A stretch of DNA of 64,000 nucleotides from Flavobacterium sp. (GTDB lineage Bacteria; Bacteroidota; Bacteroidia; Flavobacteriales; Flavobacteriaceae), in assembly GCF_013823965.1 (NCBI RefSeq), contig NZ_PNNA01000095.1, positions 1 to 64,000 on the forward strand, in the 5' to 3' direction. Of this stretch, positions 24,013 through 33,800 are shown one piece after another. Below the pieces are notes generated by a model that was not told where the DNA came from, made no database searches, and was given only the letters and a program-made list of their open reading frames with translations. A program made the translations under genes and the position numbers. Within the stretch, counting starts at the first letter, position 1. Each line of letters starts with the position of its first letter.

Positions 24013-26037
24013 TTAAAACTTCATTCGTTGTATTCTAACTGCATTTAATATTGCTAATAATGCTACCCCAACATCGGCAAAAACGGCTTCCCACATTGTG
24101 GCTAACCCTCCTGCTCCGAGTACCAAAACAATAGCTTTTACTGCAAACGCTAAACCAATGTTTTGATAGACAATTTGTTTGGTTTTTTTACCGATGTTTA
24201 TTGCTGTATATATTTTATAGGGCTGGTCGTTTTGAATTACGATATCGGCTGTTTCGATTGTTGCATCACTTCCTAAACCACCCATTGCAATTCCTGCATC
24301 GGCTAGGGCTACCACGGGTGCATCATTTACACCATCGCCCACAAAGGCTAATTTTAGATTCTGAGATTTTAATTCCTCGACTTTTTGGACTTTGTTTTCA
24401 GGCAGCAAATCGCCATACGCTTGATCGATATTCAATTCTTTGGCAACAGCATCAACAACGGCTTGTTTATCTCCCGAAAGCATTACTGTTTTTACATTTA
24501 TTTTATGCAGACTTTCAATAGCTTGTTTGGAATCTTCCTTGATTTCATCAGCAATCAAAAAGTAGCCTGCATATTTTTGATTAATAGCAATAACAATTAT
24601 TGTAAATGGCGTATTGTCAATTTCAGCATCGTAACTGATGTTGAATTTCTTCATCAATTTTACATTTCCTGCCAAGATTTCTTTTCCATCTACTTTCCCT
24701 TTTAGTCCGTGTCCTGCAATTTCTTCGACATCGGTAACGGCTACATTTTTTTCAGCACCTTTGGCATATTCAATAATAGCAGTTCCCACAGGATGTGTTG
24801 ATTTGGTTTCTAATGCTGCTGTAAATTTTACTAAATCAGCTTCGGAAATATCCACTGCTACGACTTTTTGAACTTTGAAAACACCTTTGGTCAGTGTTCC
24901 AGTTTTATCCATAACTACCACTTGAATGGCCGCCATAATATCGAGAAAATTAGATCCTTTGACCAGAATTCCGTTTTTACTTGCTGCACCAATTCCGCCA
25001 AAATATCCTAACGGAATGGAGATTACCAATGCACACGGACAGGAAATAACCAAAAAGATTAATGCTCTGTACAACCAATCGCTGAATACATAATTATCGA
25101 GAAAAAGCATTGGCAACACGCAAATTGCAATGGCTAAAAACACCACTATTGGTGTGTATATTTTGGCAAATTTTCTAATGAATAATTCAGTTGGTGCTTT
25201 TTTGGCTGTGGCATCTTGCACCATTTCGAGAATTTTAGATAATTTACTATCGGTGTAGGCCGTAGTTACCTCGACAAGAACAACTGTATTGAGATTTATC
25301 ATTCCGGCAAGAACAATTGCATCTTTTTGTTTGGTGTCTGGTTTACTTTCTCCTGTTAGTGCCGCTGTATTGAACGAGGCTGTATCAGAAAGTAATTTTC
25401 CGTCTAATGCTAATTTTTCTCCCGGTTTTAATTGAATGATTTCTCCAATGGTGATTTCTGATGCTTTTTTAGAAATGGCGTTTTTACCTTCCATTACAGT
25501 TGCAGTATCAGGTCGTTGGTCGAGCAAGGATTTTATATTGGCTTTTGCTCTTTTGACTGCCAATGTCTGGAATATTTCGCCAATGGCATAAAATAACATT
25601 ACCGCAACACCTTCGGGATATTCGCCAATAGCAAATGCTCCGATGGTGGCAATACTCATTAACAGGAATTCTGAAAAGATTTCGCCTTTTCGGATACTTT
25701 CAAAAGCTTCCTTGATTACAGGCAAACCAACAGGTAAATAAGTTATTGCATACCAAACTATTCTCTCCCAATCCGTGAACCAAGTTTGTGGAAAATAGTT
25801 ATCGAATGCAATTGCAATGAGCAATAACACAAAACTCAAGATTGCCGGGACGAACATTCTAAAGGTACTTTCGCTTTGTTGTGAATGGTCGTGGTCGTGT
25901 CCGTCATCATCAGAATGTTCCGATTTAGAGTCAACAGCACAACAACCGATTTCAATATCAGTTTCTTGATTTATTTTTTCTTCCAATGTGCAACAAAGCT
26001 GTTTGCCGTTTGCATCGTATTTGTGTTGGTGTTTCAT
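24013..26037 (-). CDS. zntA: Zn/Cd/Pb-type P1B ATPase (ZntA/CadA-like)
   Basis: The 674-residue P-type ATPase has ALTGES (about 226-231), SCPCALVIS (CPC 333-335), DKTGTLTKG (377-385), MLSGDK and GDGVNDAPVV, all intact. The short N-terminus replaces the usual HMA domain: two Cys pairs (15-16, 32-33) and a GHDHDHS stretch (46-52) are the only metal-binding features. The subgroup fits divalent export (Zn, Cd, Pb, Co) from cytoplasm to periplasm, complementing the Czc pump upstream. The first 17 codons are duplicated in relics at 27483 and 28946. It starts 16 bases after the small zinc-ribbon gene. Confidence 0.92.
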   Translation of the reverse strand: MKHQHKYDANGKQLCCTLEEKINQETDIEIGCCAVDSKSEHSDDDGHDHDHSQQSESTFRMFVPAILSFVLLLIAIAFDNYFPQTWFTDWERIVWYAITYLPVGLPVIKEAFESIRKGEIFSEFLLMSIATIGAFAIGEYPEGVAVMLFYAIGEIFQTLAVKRAKANIKSLLDQRPDTATVMEGKNAISKKASEITIGEIIQLKPGEKLALDGKLLSDTASFNTAALTGESKPDTKQKDAIVLAGMINLNTVVLVEVTTAYTDSKLSKILEMVQDATAKKAPTELFIRKFAKIYTPIVVFLAIAICVLPMLFLDNYVFSDWLYRALIFLVISCPCALVISIPLGYFGGIGAASKNGILVKGSNFLDIMAAIQVVVMDKTGTLTKGVFKVQKVVAVDISEADLVKFTAALETKSTHPVGTAIIEYAKGAEKNVAVTDVEEIAGHGLKGKVDGKEILAGNVKLMKKFNISYDAEIDNTPFTIIVIAINQKYAGYFLIADEIKEDSKQAIESLHKINVKTVMLSGDKQAVVDAVAKELNIDQAYGDLLPENKVQKVEELKSQNLKLAFVGDGVNDAPVVALADAGIAMGGLGSDATIETADIVIQNDQPYKIYTAINIGKKTKQIVYQNIGLAFAVKAIVLVLGAGGLATMWEAVFADVGVALLAILNAVRIQRMKF

Positions 26038-26053
26038 TTTGTTTTGATATTAA

Positions 26054-26254
26054 TTAACAACAATTATCTCCTGCTTGTATTGGTGGACATTTTACTGAAC
26101 CGTAGCTACAATAAACACAACAATCCCCTTCTAATGGTTTGAGTATTACTTTGCATTTTTCACATTCATAAAAGAACTGACAAGCATTGGTTGGCATTAT
26201 CTCTTCTTTTCTGTATCCGCAGTTGGGACAAGTTAAAGTTGATTTTAATTTCAT
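26054..26254 (-). CDS. Small Cys-rich double zinc-ribbon-like protein
   Basis: The 66-residue product has CPNCG near residue 9, CEKCK near 34, and a terminal GDCCVYCSYGSVKCPPIQ followed by DNCC. Residues 4-66 are almost identical to the C-terminal 63 residues of the MerC fusion at 28964-29572. The first four codons (MKLK) also match that protein's start, so it looks like an internal-deletion copy. A metal-binding or metallochaperone role is inferred from the cysteines and its place just upstream of the Zn/Cd ATPase. Confidence 0.7.
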   Translation of the reverse strand: MKLKSTLTCPNCGYRKEEIMPTNACQFFYECEKCKVILKPLEGDCCVYCSYGSVKCPPIQAGDNCC

Positions 26255-26357
26255 AATTATTTAATTTTGATGTACATCGAATCAATTTATCGTTTGTAAA
26301 GTATTTATGTTTAAGTTTATTTTATTTATTATCAATGTAATTTGTTTCAATCTCTAC

Positions 26358-26732
26358 TTATTGATTTAGAATCCATTCTTTTGCTTTTTCTCTGTCGGGC
26401 AAATCGAAATACATCAACTTGGCTTTTGTAAATGGTTTCATAATTGAACGCATACTCTTTTCCCATTTTTTAACACCTACAATAGCAATTCTTTCGATAT
26501 CCGCAGAATGTGTAAAATTCATTTTCCCATAATTGATTTCGATAACACCATCTTCCCAAAAACCATTTGAACCAGAATCATCGTCCATTTCAAAATACCA
26601 TCGAACTTTTTTACCAGTACCAATAATATTATGGATAAAAGGATGAATTTTTTCATAATCTTTAATACCCAATAAATCATTTGCCCTTGTAGCTATGATA
26701 TTTTCCCCTGTAAAATCTAAAAGCTGTAGCAT
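26358..26732 (-). CDS. SpoIIAA-like/STAS family protein
   Basis: From the ATG at 26732 the product has 124 residues (starts MLQLLDFTGENIIATR). VRWYFEMDDDSGSNGFWED and a C-terminal WEKSMRSIMKPFTKAKLMYF...REKAKEWI match the SpoIIAA-like family (PF11964). These small soluble proteins have a STAS-like fold and are often found in stress or transport gene clusters. Function here is unknown. It stands between the MgtC-like gene and the zinc-ribbon gene. Confidence 0.72.
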   Translation of the reverse strand: MLQLLDFTGENIIATRANDLLGIKDYEKIHPFIHNIIGTGKKVRWYFEMDDDSGSNGFWEDGVIEINYGKMNFTHSADIERIAIVGVKKWEKSMRSIMKPFTKAKLMYFDLPDREKAKEWILNQ

Positions 26733-26788
26733 AATTATAAATATTTTGAATTTCAAAGTTGACTAATTCTTTTTTAAGTTAATAAATA

Positions 26789-26851
26789 CTAGATTTTTAC
26801 CATAGGTGATGCAACTTTTGATTCAGCAGAAGTTGTGTTTAATGTAGTCAT
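26789..26851 (-). CDS. Possible 20-residue peptide or gene relic
   Basis: A short frame (starts MTTLNTTSAESKV) lies between the MgtC-like gene and the STAS-like gene. It is too short to judge and may be the start of a deleted gene, like the leader relics nearby. No motif is recognised. Confidence 0.2.
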   Translation of the reverse strand: MTTLNTTSAESKVASPMVKI

Positions 26852-26889
26852 AATTATTATCTTTTAAATTATTCTCACTATTTTAAATA

Positions 26890-27357
26890 CTAATTGTTGC
26901 AGTCTTCTTCTCCATACTTGTGTATCATTTTTTGCTTCCATCTTATATACCATTTTTGATGGTGTAATGAAAGTAGAAAATACAACGAACAAGCACCTAT
27001 TATAGCTATAATAAACATATCTAATCCAACGGCAACACCAACGGCTGATGTACACCAAACCGTAGCTGCTGTTGTTAATCCGTGTGATGTTCCTGCGCCA
27101 GAATTGCGATAAATAATTCCCGCACCAAGAAAACCAACACCTGTAATGATGTTAGCAATTACTCTTGAAGTGTCCGACGGATTGTTGACCAAATGTGCTG
27201 TAATGGCTGTAAACAATGTTGCTCCGATACAAACGGCTGCATATGTTCTTATTCCAGCATCCCGACCGTGCCTTTCTCTATCTAAACCAATGAAAGCACC
27301 CAGCAAAAAGGAAACAATAAGTTTTGAAATTATAATTAATTCTGCATTTATATCCAT
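26890..27357 (-). CDS. MgtC/SapB family membrane protein
   Basis: The 155-residue product has four or five helices and the MgtC signatures GAFIGLDRERHGRDAGIRTY and GVGFLGAGIIYR...GLTTAATVW. MgtC proteins modulate membrane energetics and P-type ATPase activity, and support growth at low Mg2+ in some pathogens. The C-terminal ACT-like domain of longer members is absent. Placement in a cation-efflux block suggests a role in metal stress, which is inference. Confidence 0.88.
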   Translation of the reverse strand: MDINAELIIISKLIVSFLLGAFIGLDRERHGRDAGIRTYAAVCIGATLFTAITAHLVNNPSDTSRVIANIITGVGFLGAGIIYRNSGAGTSHGLTTAATVWCTSAVGVAVGLDMFIIAIIGACSLYFLLSLHHQKWYIRWKQKMIHKYGEEDCNN

Positions 27358-27399
27358 TTTTAGTTTTTAAATTAAGTATTTTTTTAAATTTAACCGTTT

Positions 27400-27483
27400 T
27401 TACGAGTAATCATATAAATAATATAGGCTACGGGTATAACAAAGTTGCTTACCTTTTGCATCGTATTTTTGTTGATGTTTCAT
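27400..27483 (-). pseudogene. Relic of the Zn/Cd ATPase gene start (copy 2)
   Basis: The frame encodes MKHQQKYDAKGKQLCYT and then ten unrelated residues before a stop. The first 17 residues match the start of the ATPase at 24013-26037 at 14 positions. Only this beginning remains. It sits 8 bases downstream of the YnfA gene. Confidence 0.6.
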
Positions 27484-27490
27484 AATTTTT

Positions 27491-27823
27491 TTATTTTCTT
27501 GGTATAAATAAAATAATTGCTATACCAGCAATTATAATAGATATGCCTATTAAGTCGTATTTATCCGGTTTAAAATTATCAATCTTCCACGCCCATATTA
27601 ATGCCATTACGATGAAAATTCCACCATATACAACATAGGCTTTTCCAAAAGAAACGGTTTGTAAAGTCATCACATATCCATACAAAGCAAGAATTATTGC
27701 TCCAAAAATACCATACCAAATCGACTTTTCTTCTTTCAACCAAAGCCAAACGAGATAACCTCCACCTATTTCACATAAACCAGCAAGGATAAAAAACACT
27801 ACAATTTTAATAAATGAAATCAT
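27491..27823 (-). CDS. YnfA/UPF0060 family membrane protein
   Basis: The product has 110 residues from the ATG at 27823 (an in-frame ATG at 27847 would only add a polar leader). It has four transmembrane helices and conserved GLCEIGGGYLVWLWLK and YGYVMTLQ...FGKAYVVYGGIFI segments. These identify UPF0060/YnfA, a small-multidrug-resistance-like family linked to efflux of quaternary compounds. It is probably part of the cation-resistance block by recombination. It lies about 200 bases from the PAP2 gene. Confidence 0.88.
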   Translation of the reverse strand: MISFIKIVVFFILAGLCEIGGGYLVWLWLKEEKSIWYGIFGAIILALYGYVMTLQTVSFGKAYVVYGGIFIVMALIWAWKIDNFKPDKYDLIGISIIIAGIAIILFIPRK

Positions 27824-28025
27824 ATTATTTTTGTTTTTTAAAACCACAAAATTGAAAATACTGAAATCGTATCAAAAGGCGTTTTTATGTTCTTCTGTAA
27901 AACAGTTGAGAGCCTCAAAACTTTCTTTAAAAAGTATGTTTCATTGTATTTTCAGAATATTCGTAACCTTTTTATTTTTACTATATATAAAACATAAGTA
28001 TTTGATTTTAAGTAAAAAAAACTAT

Positions 28026-28658
28026 TTATTCCCAAAGCTGTGGGATTTTTTTACTCTGTTTTTTATTTACCCATTTATTCAATTTATAGCAAAGATAAGC
28101 CGATCCGCTTCCTATGATTGCACCAGCTAACACGTCACTTGGATAATGAACGCCCAATGCCATACGAGAATAGCCTACCGCACTTGCCCACGCAAACGAA
28201 GGAGCAATAATGTACCATTTTGGATACGCCATACTCAAGGAAGTGGCAGTTGCAAAAGCTAAAGAAGCGTGCCCTGATGGGAAAGACGGTCCTGTTGCTG
28301 TTGTCGCTTGTTCAATATCTGGATAAGTTACAAAGGGTCGTTCTCTATTTACTGTTTCTTTTAAAGCAAATGTTATAAATCCTGAAGCCAAAAAGACTTC
28401 TCCAATAAAAATAGCTTTCTTTTTGACGGTACTATCTTTCATTATCAATCCGACAGAGTACATAATAATTGGAGTTCCAATACTTATAGGAGCTAGACTA
28501 TTTGTAATTCCTCTTAATGCTGGATCCAGTGATTCGTTTCTATTATGATTTATGTTTCTTAAAACATCAATGTCTAAATTCTGGGCATTTGTAAAGTTTA
28601 TGCAAAAAAACAGCACCACTAAATTGGTTATTTGCAACAAATTTATTTTGTTTTTCAT
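28026..28658 (-). CDS. PAP2-family phosphatase
   Basis: The 210-residue product has a signal/first helix, then the three phosphatase motifs: KETVNRERPF (about 113-122), SFPSGHASLA (about 138-147) and SRMALGVHYPSDVLAG (about 171-186), all with catalytic residues present. PAP2 enzymes dephosphorylate lipid phosphates such as undecaprenyl pyrophosphate or phosphatidate at the membrane. Substrate cannot be told. The link to metal resistance is unclear, and the gene may be a passenger. Confidence 0.88.
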   Translation of the reverse strand: MKNKINLLQITNLVVLFFCINFTNAQNLDIDVLRNINHNRNESLDPALRGITNSLAPISIGTPIIMYSVGLIMKDSTVKKKAIFIGEVFLASGFITFALKETVNRERPFVTYPDIEQATTATGPSFPSGHASLAFATATSLSMAYPKWYIIAPSFAWASAVGYSRMALGVHYPSDVLAGAIIGSGSAYLCYKLNKWVNKKQSKKIPQLWE

Positions 28659-28685
28659 TTTTCTGTCTTTTTAATCAAAATTTTT

Positions 28686-28727
28686 ATAATGCAAATGAGT
28701 ACAGAAAATAGTACTCATTTACATTAT
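28686..28727. terminator. Hairpin before the PAP2 gene
   Basis: ATAATGCAAATGAGTAC (28686-28702) pairs with GTACTCATTTACATTAT (28711-28727) at all but one position, loop 8 bases. It lies just after a His-rich relic frame and probably terminates the czc-MerC transcript. Confidence 0.6.
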
Positions 28728-28732
28728 ACTTT

Positions 28733-28946
28733 TTAATGCTTGTGTTCTTCATCGTGCGAATGACCGTGTTTTTTATCTTCGGCAGACATTTCCTTCTCTT
28801 TACAGTTTGTGACCATCATAAGAATGATTTTCTGAATCATTGTGAGTAGAACAACCTGATTGTTTGTCGGTTTTGTGATTTATTTTTTCTTCCTGTGTGC
28901 AACAAAGCTGTTTGCCGTTTGCATCGTATTTGTGTTGGTGTTTCAT
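28733..28946 (-). pseudogene. Relic of a Zn/Cd ATPase gene start (copy 3) and His-rich tail
   Basis: A 48-residue frame (28946-28800) begins MKHQHKYDANGKQLCCT, identical to the start of the intact ATPase, then EEKIN and a diverged Cys/His part ending in a stop. An 18-residue frame follows (28789-28733) with the His-rich ending KKHGHSHDEEHKH. Membrane and catalytic parts are missing. It may be a deleted second ATPase whose ends remain, or a small metal-binding peptide gene. It follows the MerC fusion by 17 bases. Confidence 0.55.
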
Positions 28947-28963
28947 TTTTTTTATATAATATG

Positions 28964-29572
28964 TTAACAACAATTATCTCCCGCTTGTATTGGCGGACAT
29001 TTTACGGAACCGTAGCTACAATAAACACAACAATCACCCTCTAATGGTTTGAGTATTGTTTTACATTTTTCGCATTCGTAAAAGAACTGACAAGCATCGG
29101 TTGGCATTAATTCCTCTTTTTTGTGTCCGCAGTTGGGGCAAGTTAAAGTTGATTTTAATTCAACCGTTTTTCCTTCATAGGTTGTGCAGGTCTTGCAGTT
29201 TCCGTGAAGTTTATTTTGGTAATAATTTACGATTGTAGCAATAAGAAGTCCAAACATTCCGGTATAAATTAAGTAAGTTGGATTTTCTATTTTGCTAAAA
29301 TAATAAGCAAAGAATATTACTATTCCACTCGGAATAGCAATTAGCAAAGGATACAAACAAAGATGTTTTCGGTAAGAAATATAAAGTCCTCCGATTGCAA
29401 TTAAAACCATCGCTTGAAAAATCCACATTGTCCAACCTCCAAATAGTTCGATACTTCCAAGTCCAAGTGCTGATGCCCCGAAAGCAAATAATGGAAAACA
29501 ACAAGGGGAAAATAGTGCCGTAATGAAAAGCCCAATTGTTCCCAATTTGTCAATGTTTGATTTTAGCTTCAT
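28964..29572 (-). CDS. MerC-like transporter fused to Cys-rich domain
   Basis: The product has 202 residues. The first 120 hold four membrane helices with FSPCCFPLFAFG in helix 1, the Cys pair and context of MerC-type mercury importers. The C-terminal part has CKTC, CPNCG, CEKCK and GDCCVYCSYGSVKCPPIQ plus DNCC, forming ribbon-like metal sites. No merA or merR is nearby, so mercury detoxification is unlikely as such. Metal uptake or sensing of another thiophilic ion is possible. The C-terminal domain is duplicated as the separate gene at 26054-26254. It lies 26 bases downstream of czcB. Confidence 0.78.
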   Translation of the reverse strand: MKLKSNIDKLGTIGLFITALFSPCCFPLFAFGASALGLGSIELFGGWTMWIFQAMVLIAIGGLYISYRKHLCLYPLLIAIPSGIVIFFAYYFSKIENPTYLIYTGMFGLLIATIVNYYQNKLHGNCKTCTTYEGKTVELKSTLTCPNCGHKKEELMPTDACQFFYECEKCKTILKPLEGDCCVYCSYGSVKCPPIQAGDNCC

Positions 29573-29598
29573 TTTTTTAATTTATTAAATATCAATTG

Positions 29599-30864
29599 TT
29601 AATGTTCGTGTTCTCCGCCACCTTTCATAGCAGAAAGTAAATAAAATGCTCCTTTAATCACAATTTTTGCATCGGCAGGAATTGCTTCAACAAATTTCAC
29701 TTCGGTATAACCCAAATCAGTTGTTCCTGGTACAACTTCTATTGCTTTGAAATGTACTTCGTTGTGTTCTTCTTCCTCGCCAACAGCTTCTTCAGAATGT
29801 GCTTCGCCCTCTTTGTGTTCGTGTGCTTCTGCTTTTTTAGCTGTGGCTTTTTCTTCGTGTTCTTCTTGGATATAGACAAAGTATTTATCTCCATTTTTAA
29901 TTACAGCATCTTTGGGTAGGGCAGGAACGGTTGTGTTTTTAATATTGATATTGGCAGCAACATACATTCCGGAAATTAAATCTTTAGAATCGGCCGGATT
30001 AATTTTGGCGTGAACAGCAACGGTTTTACTTTCGTTCGAAAATGATTTGTTGATGCCAAATATTTTTCCTTTGATGGATTTGTTTCCTTGGTTTGTCAAA
30101 ATAAAATCGATAGTCTGCCCAACAGCAATAGATCCTAAATCTTTTTCGTAAACATTCAAATCCAAGTGCATTTGGCTATTATCAACCACTTCAAAAAGGG
30201 TTATTCCTGTTTCGGCAAATGCTCCTTTGGCAATGCTGATTTTTCCAACATAACCTGAAATTGGTGCAACAATTGGCACTAAACTAGAACCGCTTGTACT
30301 CATATTCAAGGCTTGTAATTTGTTTTTTGCTGCCTGCGCTCTCGCTCTTTCAACGGCTAGTTTTGATTTTACTTCCTGAAGCACTTTTCTAGGATTTACA
30401 TTTTCATCACTTAATGTTTTCTGGCGATTGTATTCTAATTGCAGGTATTCGATATTAGCGATAGCTGAATTATAATCTTCCTGCATTTCAACTACCTCCA
30501 AGTTTTGAATGGTTGCCAATATTTTCCCTTTGCTAACAAAAGTGCCTTCCAAAACGAAAATATCTTTAACCGTTCCGCCAATTAAGGTTGAAATATTAGC
30601 CATATTTTGAGGAGGAACTGTCGTGTAGCCATTGGCTTTTATCACTAAATTAAGATTCCTGTTTTCTAAAGTTCCTGTTTGAATACCCACCGTTTTAAAT
30701 TGTACAGCAGTTAATGCTACTTCGTTTTCTGATTTTTCTTCTTCGTGGGCTTCTTCTGTTTTTTTGTCGGCACAAGAATTTAGAGTAAAGAAAATTGAAA
30801 ATAGAATAAAGAGGTTGAAGAAATAACCAAGTTTGTTATTTTGTTTTAAAAATATATTTTTCAT
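29599..30864 (-). CDS. czcB: CzcB-type periplasmic adaptor lipoprotein
   Basis: The 421-residue adaptor has a lipobox (FFTLNSC), a lipoyl/hairpin region (GGTVKDIFVLEGTFVSKGK ... VEMQEDYNSAIANIEY), a barrel (GYVGKISIAKGAFAETGITL) and a C-terminal domain interrupted by a long His/Glu-rich insert (EAHEHKEGEAHSEE and more, about 335-370). Such an insert suits binding of Zn, Cd or Co. It joins the CzcA pump to its fused outer-membrane factor. It begins 11 bases after the pump gene. Confidence 0.9.
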   Translation of the reverse strand: MKNIFLKQNNKLGYFFNLFILFSIFFTLNSCADKKTEEAHEEEKSENEVALTAVQFKTVGIQTGTLENRNLNLVIKANGYTTVPPQNMANISTLIGGTVKDIFVLEGTFVSKGKILATIQNLEVVEMQEDYNSAIANIEYLQLEYNRQKTLSDENVNPRKVLQEVKSKLAVERARAQAAKNKLQALNMSTSGSSLVPIVAPISGYVGKISIAKGAFAETGITLFEVVDNSQMHLDLNVYEKDLGSIAVGQTIDFILTNQGNKSIKGKIFGINKSFSNESKTVAVHAKINPADSKDLISGMYVAANINIKNTTVPALPKDAVIKNGDKYFVYIQEEHEEKATAKKAEAHEHKEGEAHSEEAVGEEEEHNEVHFKAIEVVPGTTDLGYTEVKFVEAIPADAKIVIKGAFYLLSAMKGGGEHEH

Positions 30865-30875
30865 TTTAAGAAATT

Positions 30876-33800
30876 TTATTTGTTAGAAATGGATGGGAAT
30901 TGCAATTGAATTGCACTTTGATTATAAGCATTAGTAGCTTCGGCATTTTGTTTTTTGATGTCGATAGCCTGATTCAAAAAACTGATGTACGACCAATAAC
31001 TCATATCGCCGTTGGCATAACTTTTTTCAGCCGTTGTAATGATTTGTTCCGCATATTGCAAACCTTCCTTTTGATAATAGTCTAATGCTTTTTGTTGCTT
31101 ATCGAAATTATTTTTCAATTCCTGCATTTGCAATTTCAAAGCCAATCTGTTTTTGTCTAATTCTAATTGTGATTGCGAAATACTTATGGCAGATGCTTTG
31201 GCTTTGGCAGAATTTACACCTCCAAATACAGGGATTTGTAAACCCGCCGTAAATCCTTGAAAATAAGATTTGGTATCGATGGTTTGTCCAAAATACCCCA
31301 ATCCTAATTTTGGTGTTCGCAATGCTTTGAAAGTGTTTGCTTCTTTTTGATACACCGAAATTTGTTGTGTATAATAATCCGTTACTAACGTTTCTACTTT
31401 TGATTGGTTTTCATTAGTCTTCATTGAAAACTGCATTGGTGTTGCACTATCCGGCACAATATTGTCTTCTGTTTGAATAAAAAACTGCAATTGTTTTTGA
31501 TAAATCGCCAAATCAAATTCGAGTTGTGCTTGCTGTGTTTCTATTTCTTTTGATTTTGCTTTGGCACTGATTACTTCAATTTTTCCGCTTTCACCCGTTT
31601 CAAAACGTAGTTCCGCATTTTTTAGGAATTTTGAATAAATGGCCAACAAATCCGTATTCAGTTTTTGGATAGAAACACCATACAAATATTGATAGTAGGC
31701 GATAGTTACCGCTTTTTCAATCTCATATTCGGATAAAGCTTTTCGCTTTTCGGCAAGTTTTACCAATTCTTCCTGCAGTTGTCGGTTGGCTTTTGTAATG
31801 CTACCAATGGGAAAATACTGTTGCACAGAAACATTATGGTCATAATCGACACTATTGAATTGTCCGCCCTGGTATTGCACTTGCAAAGGGTCAGCTTGAA
31901 ATGCTGTCTTTTTAAGAACCGTTTGTTTTTCAATTTCCTTATCAGCAATTTTTAAATCGATGTTATTAGTTTTTGCCATTTCGATGGCTTTTTGTAATGA
32001 AACAGGCTGACTATTTTGTGAGAATGCTACACAACTAATTAGTAAAAACCAAATGGTTACAAAAGGTTGTCTTTTTTTAATTTTTTTAATTTTCATACCG
32101 TTGTCAAATAGTAAATAAAGTATTGGTAAAACAATCAGCGTTAATAGTGTAGCCGATAATAATCCGCCAATAACAACCGTTGCCAATGGTTTTTGAACTT
32201 CAGCTCCACCGCTTGTTGATAATGCCATTGGCATAAATCCTAAAGAGGCTACGGCAGCTGTCATTAAAACAGGGCGTAATCGTGTTTTTGTACCCATTAA
32301 GACTCTTTGTAATGGATCTGTTATTCCTTCAGTTTTAAGCTGATTGAAATATGAAATCAATACAATTCCGTTCAATACTGCAATTCCAAATAAGGCTATA
32401 AATCCAATTCCTGCCGAAATACTAAAAGGCATTCCTCGCATCCAGAGTGCGAAAACACCACCAATGGCTGATAATGGAATAGCTGTAAATATTAGCAAAG
32501 ATTGTTTCATACTATTGAAAGTAAAATATAACAGCACCATTATTAATGCTAATGCAATAGGTAAAGCAACCGAAAGTCTTTTCGTAGCTTCAATTAAGTT
32601 TTCGAATTGTCCGCCATAGGTAACATAATAGCCTGCAGGAAGTTTGAAATCTTTGTCTAATTTTTGTTGAATTTCTTCTACAACGCTTTTTATATCTCGA
32701 CCACGCACGTTTAATCCAACGGTAATTCTACGTTTACCATCCTCACGAGAAACCTGAACAGGACCTTGCTCATAAGAAACTGTTGCTACTTGTGAAAGTG
32801 GTACTTGTTGTCCGTTTGGTAGTGGAATAAACAAATTACTTACATCGGTAATATCTGTACGACTGGCGGCATCCATTCGCACTACTACGTCAAAACGTTT
32901 GCTTTGTTCATATATTTTACCCGCACTTTCTCCTGCAAATGAGGAACGGATGATTTGGTTGATATCCGTAATATTCAAACCATATAAGGCAATTTTATTG
33001 TAATCGTATTTTACAGTAATTTGCGGCAAACCAGTTACTTTATCTGCTTTTAAGTCTCCAATTCCTTCAATATTATTGACTTTAGCAATCAATTCTTTGG
33101 CTTTAGTATCTAAAATTTCTAAATCATCCCCGAATATTTTAATGGCAATATCACTTCGGCTTCCTGTCATTAATTCGTTGAAACGCATTTGAATGGGTTG
33201 TGAGACTTCGATATTAGCACCTGGAATCGCTTCCATTTCTTCTTTCATTGCATTGGCTAAATCTTCCCAATTGTCGTAATCACCTGTCCATTCACTTTTG
33301 TCTTTTAGTACAATAATCATATCCCCACTTTCTATAGGCATTGGATCCGTTGGAATTTCACCACTTCCAATTTTGGTTACTATGGTTTTAATTTCGGGAA
33401 ATTTAGCTTTTAGAATTTTTTCATATTCTGTGGTTGTTTTTATCATTTGCGAAAGGGAACTTCCTGTCATAATTGTAGCATTTAAGGCTAAATCTCCTTC
33501 TTCAATTGTTGGAATGAATTCGCCACCCATATTTTGAAAAATTACTAATGCCAATACAAATAGACCTAATGAAATTGCCAAAACTGCTTTTTTGAAACGT
33601 AACGCTTTTTCTAAAAAAGGAGTATATATTCCTTCGAACCAAGCCATCATTCTATCACTAAAATTCGGTTTGTGTTCCGTGTTTTTTGATAAGAACATTG
33701 CGCTCATCATTGGCACATAAGTTAATGACATTACAAATGCTCCAATTACTGCAAATCCTACAGTCATTGCCATTGGGCGGAACATTTTTCCTTCTGTCCC

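Noticed and set aside
28964..29572. Mercury resistance operon
   Set aside because: Only a MerC-like domain is present; there is no merA, merP, merT or MerR-type regulator.
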